DNA of 58,533 nucleotides. Origin: an uncultured Acidipila sp. (GTDB taxonomy: Bacteria; Acidobacteriota; Terriglobia; Terriglobales; Acidobacteriaceae). The DNA lies in NCBI GenBank assembly GCA_937859835.1, contig CALMAN010000048.1, forward strand, positions 1 to 58,533, in the 5' to 3' direction. Under the pieces are notes generated by a model, which was given only the letters and a program-made list of their open reading frames with translations, ran no database searches and was not told the DNA's origin. The stretch's first letter is position 1; every line of letters begins with the position of its first letter. The position numbers were made by a program, and so were the translations under genes. Of the stretch, positions 57,345 through 58,533 are shown piece after piece.

Positions 57345-58533
57345 TGGGCCACCTTCGTGTTTCCGGCAGCCGGCGCCTCCATGATGACGTGTACCTGATC
57401 CCCGTTTTCAAGCGAGTCGCTGGGGTCGAGCACCACCTGGTCGGTTGGCTTGAGCCCTTCAAGAATTTCCACCGAAGAGCCATAGTCATGGCCGATCTTG
57501 ACGTCGCGCAGCACAACGCGGCCATCGGCGACGACGCCGACCTGCATGCCGTGCTGGCGGAACAAAAGCGTGTTCGAGGGAACGCGAAGCGCTTGCAGCT
57601 GGGTGGGCAGGTTGAGGTGAACATACGCGTAGGCGCCCGGCAGCAGCTTGCCCGCGGTGTTATCGACGTCGACCTCGACATTGAGCGTGCGCGACACGGG
57701 ATCGACCGCGCGCGAGTTGCGGGCAAGCGTGCCGAAGAACTTTTCGTTCGGGAACGCATCGACCGTGATGGGCACGCGCGCCCCATCGTGCACGGCGCTC
57801 TGGTACACCTCGGGGACCGGCACAAACACGCGCAGCCGCCCGGTCGCAGCCAGGTGGAAGAGCTCCTTCTGCGTTGTGTTCTGGCCGGCTTCAATCAAGG
57901 AGCCGACGTCGACATTTCGCGCGGTGATGACGCCCGCAAACGGCGCGTAGATGCGCTCGTAATCCTGCAGCTGCTGCAGGCGCTTCTGGTTTGCGTCCTG
58001 CGCGGCCAGGGTTGACTGGCTGGCGGCGAGATTGCTGAAGGTTTGGTCTGCTTCCTGGCGGGAAACAGCGTTTTTCTGCAGCAAACCCCGCCAGCGGTTT
58101 GCCGTTTCCTCCGCGATCTGGAGGTTGGATTGAGCGGTCTTTACGTCTGCCTCGGCCTGCATGACCTGCTGGTCGAGCTCCGGCGTTTCAATCACGGCAA
58201 GCAGCGCGCCCTTGGCTACGTGGGCGCCGATGTCGGCGTACCAGCGCCGCAGGTAGCCGCTGGTCCGTGCGTAGATCGGCGTGTCGATAAAGGCTTCGAC
58301 GTTGGCGGGAAGCACGATCTCCGCTGCCTGGCCGCCGCCCCCTTCCGGCGTCATCACGCGCACGGTCGGGATCGCCGCGGCATCGGTAGTGCGCGCGAGC
58401 GTCTGCTCGTTTGTCGAGCGGGACCGGATACCCAGAAAGATCAACCCGCCCAGCAGCACAAGCCCAAGCACGCCGAAGACCAGGGGTGCGCGGCGGCGGC
58501 TAACGGGCGGCGGCGGCGGGGTAGGGTCCGCAA
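57341..58533 (-). CDS. RND efflux periplasmic adaptor (membrane fusion protein), N-terminus beyond window
   Basis: AFIDTPIYARTSGYLRRWYADIGAHVAKGALLAVIETPELDQQVMQAEADVKTAQSNL...YAPFAGVITARNVDVGSLIEAG. The reading frame upstream of 58471 (ADPTPPPPPVSRRRAPLVFG) stays open to the edge, so the listed start is not the real one. Confidence 0.95.
   Translation of the reverse strand, partial: ADPTPPPPPVSRRRAPLVFGVLGLVLLGGLIFLGIRSRSTNEQTLARTTDAAAIPTVRVMTPEGGGGQAAEIVLPANVEAFIDTPIYARTSGYLRRWYADIGAHVAKGALLAVIETPELDQQVMQAEADVKTAQSNLQIAEETANRWRGLLQKNAVSRQEADQTFSNLAASQSTLAAQDANQKRLQQLQDYERIYAPFAGVITARNVDVGSLIEAGQNTTQKELFHLAATGRLRVFVPVPEVYQSAVHDGARVPITVDAFPNEKFFGTLARNSRAVDPVSRTLNVEVDVDNTAGKLLPGAYAYVHLNLPTQLQALRVPSNTLLFRQHGMQVGVVADGRVVLRDVKIGHDYGSSVEILEGLKPTDQVVLDPSDSLENGDQVHVIMEAPAAGNTKVAQ

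Overview
The window is GC-rich and gene-dense. It looks like an Acidobacteria (Acidobacteriaceae-like) chromosome, judging by Oar-type TonB receptors with a carboxypeptidase-regulatory N-terminus, a Reg_prop beta-propeller histidine kinase and the overall gene style. That lineage call is inference. I see no tRNA, rRNA, CRISPR array, integrase or transposase.

Main contents, left to right:
- A kinase/PP2C/VWA triad (TerY-P-like). The kinase runs off the left edge and is missing from the ORF track. The triad is divergent to a spore-photoproduct-lyase-like radical SAM gene and a PD-(D/E)XK-like gene.
- AKR, AIM24-family protein, a TonB receptor, a DegT aminotransferase and a second TonB receptor.
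- HemQ, a glycosyltransferase gene broken by one in-frame TAA, Mop, DedA and myo-inositol-phosphate synthase.
- A decayed strip with a TetR fragment and a frameshifted TonB-receptor remnant around a second AKR.
- An amino-sugar/chitin cluster: SIS isomerase/deaminase, GH20, SSS transporter.
- CspA, next to a plus-strand structured RNA candidate with an intrinsic terminator and no associated gene.
- A Reg_prop histidine kinase, a NarL-type regulator and a secreted unknown protein.
- A pentaheme cytochrome-TPR protein, a phosphoesterase, an orphan amino-acid binding protein, DUF779-ALDH, YchF, a hydrolase, QueG, an L,D-transpeptidase and a YcbK-like protein.
- An ImuA-ImuB-DnaE2 mutasome operon with striking dyad sequences upstream.
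- Zwf, GntR, MFS, and an RND outer-membrane factor and adaptor that run off the right edge.

The items I would check first are the TerY-P/SPL/nuclease neighbourhood, the terminator-tailed RNA near 26.2-26.3 kb, the regulatory dyads upstream of imuA, the single-codon glycosyltransferase lesion, and the recurrent 12-bp tandem arrays.
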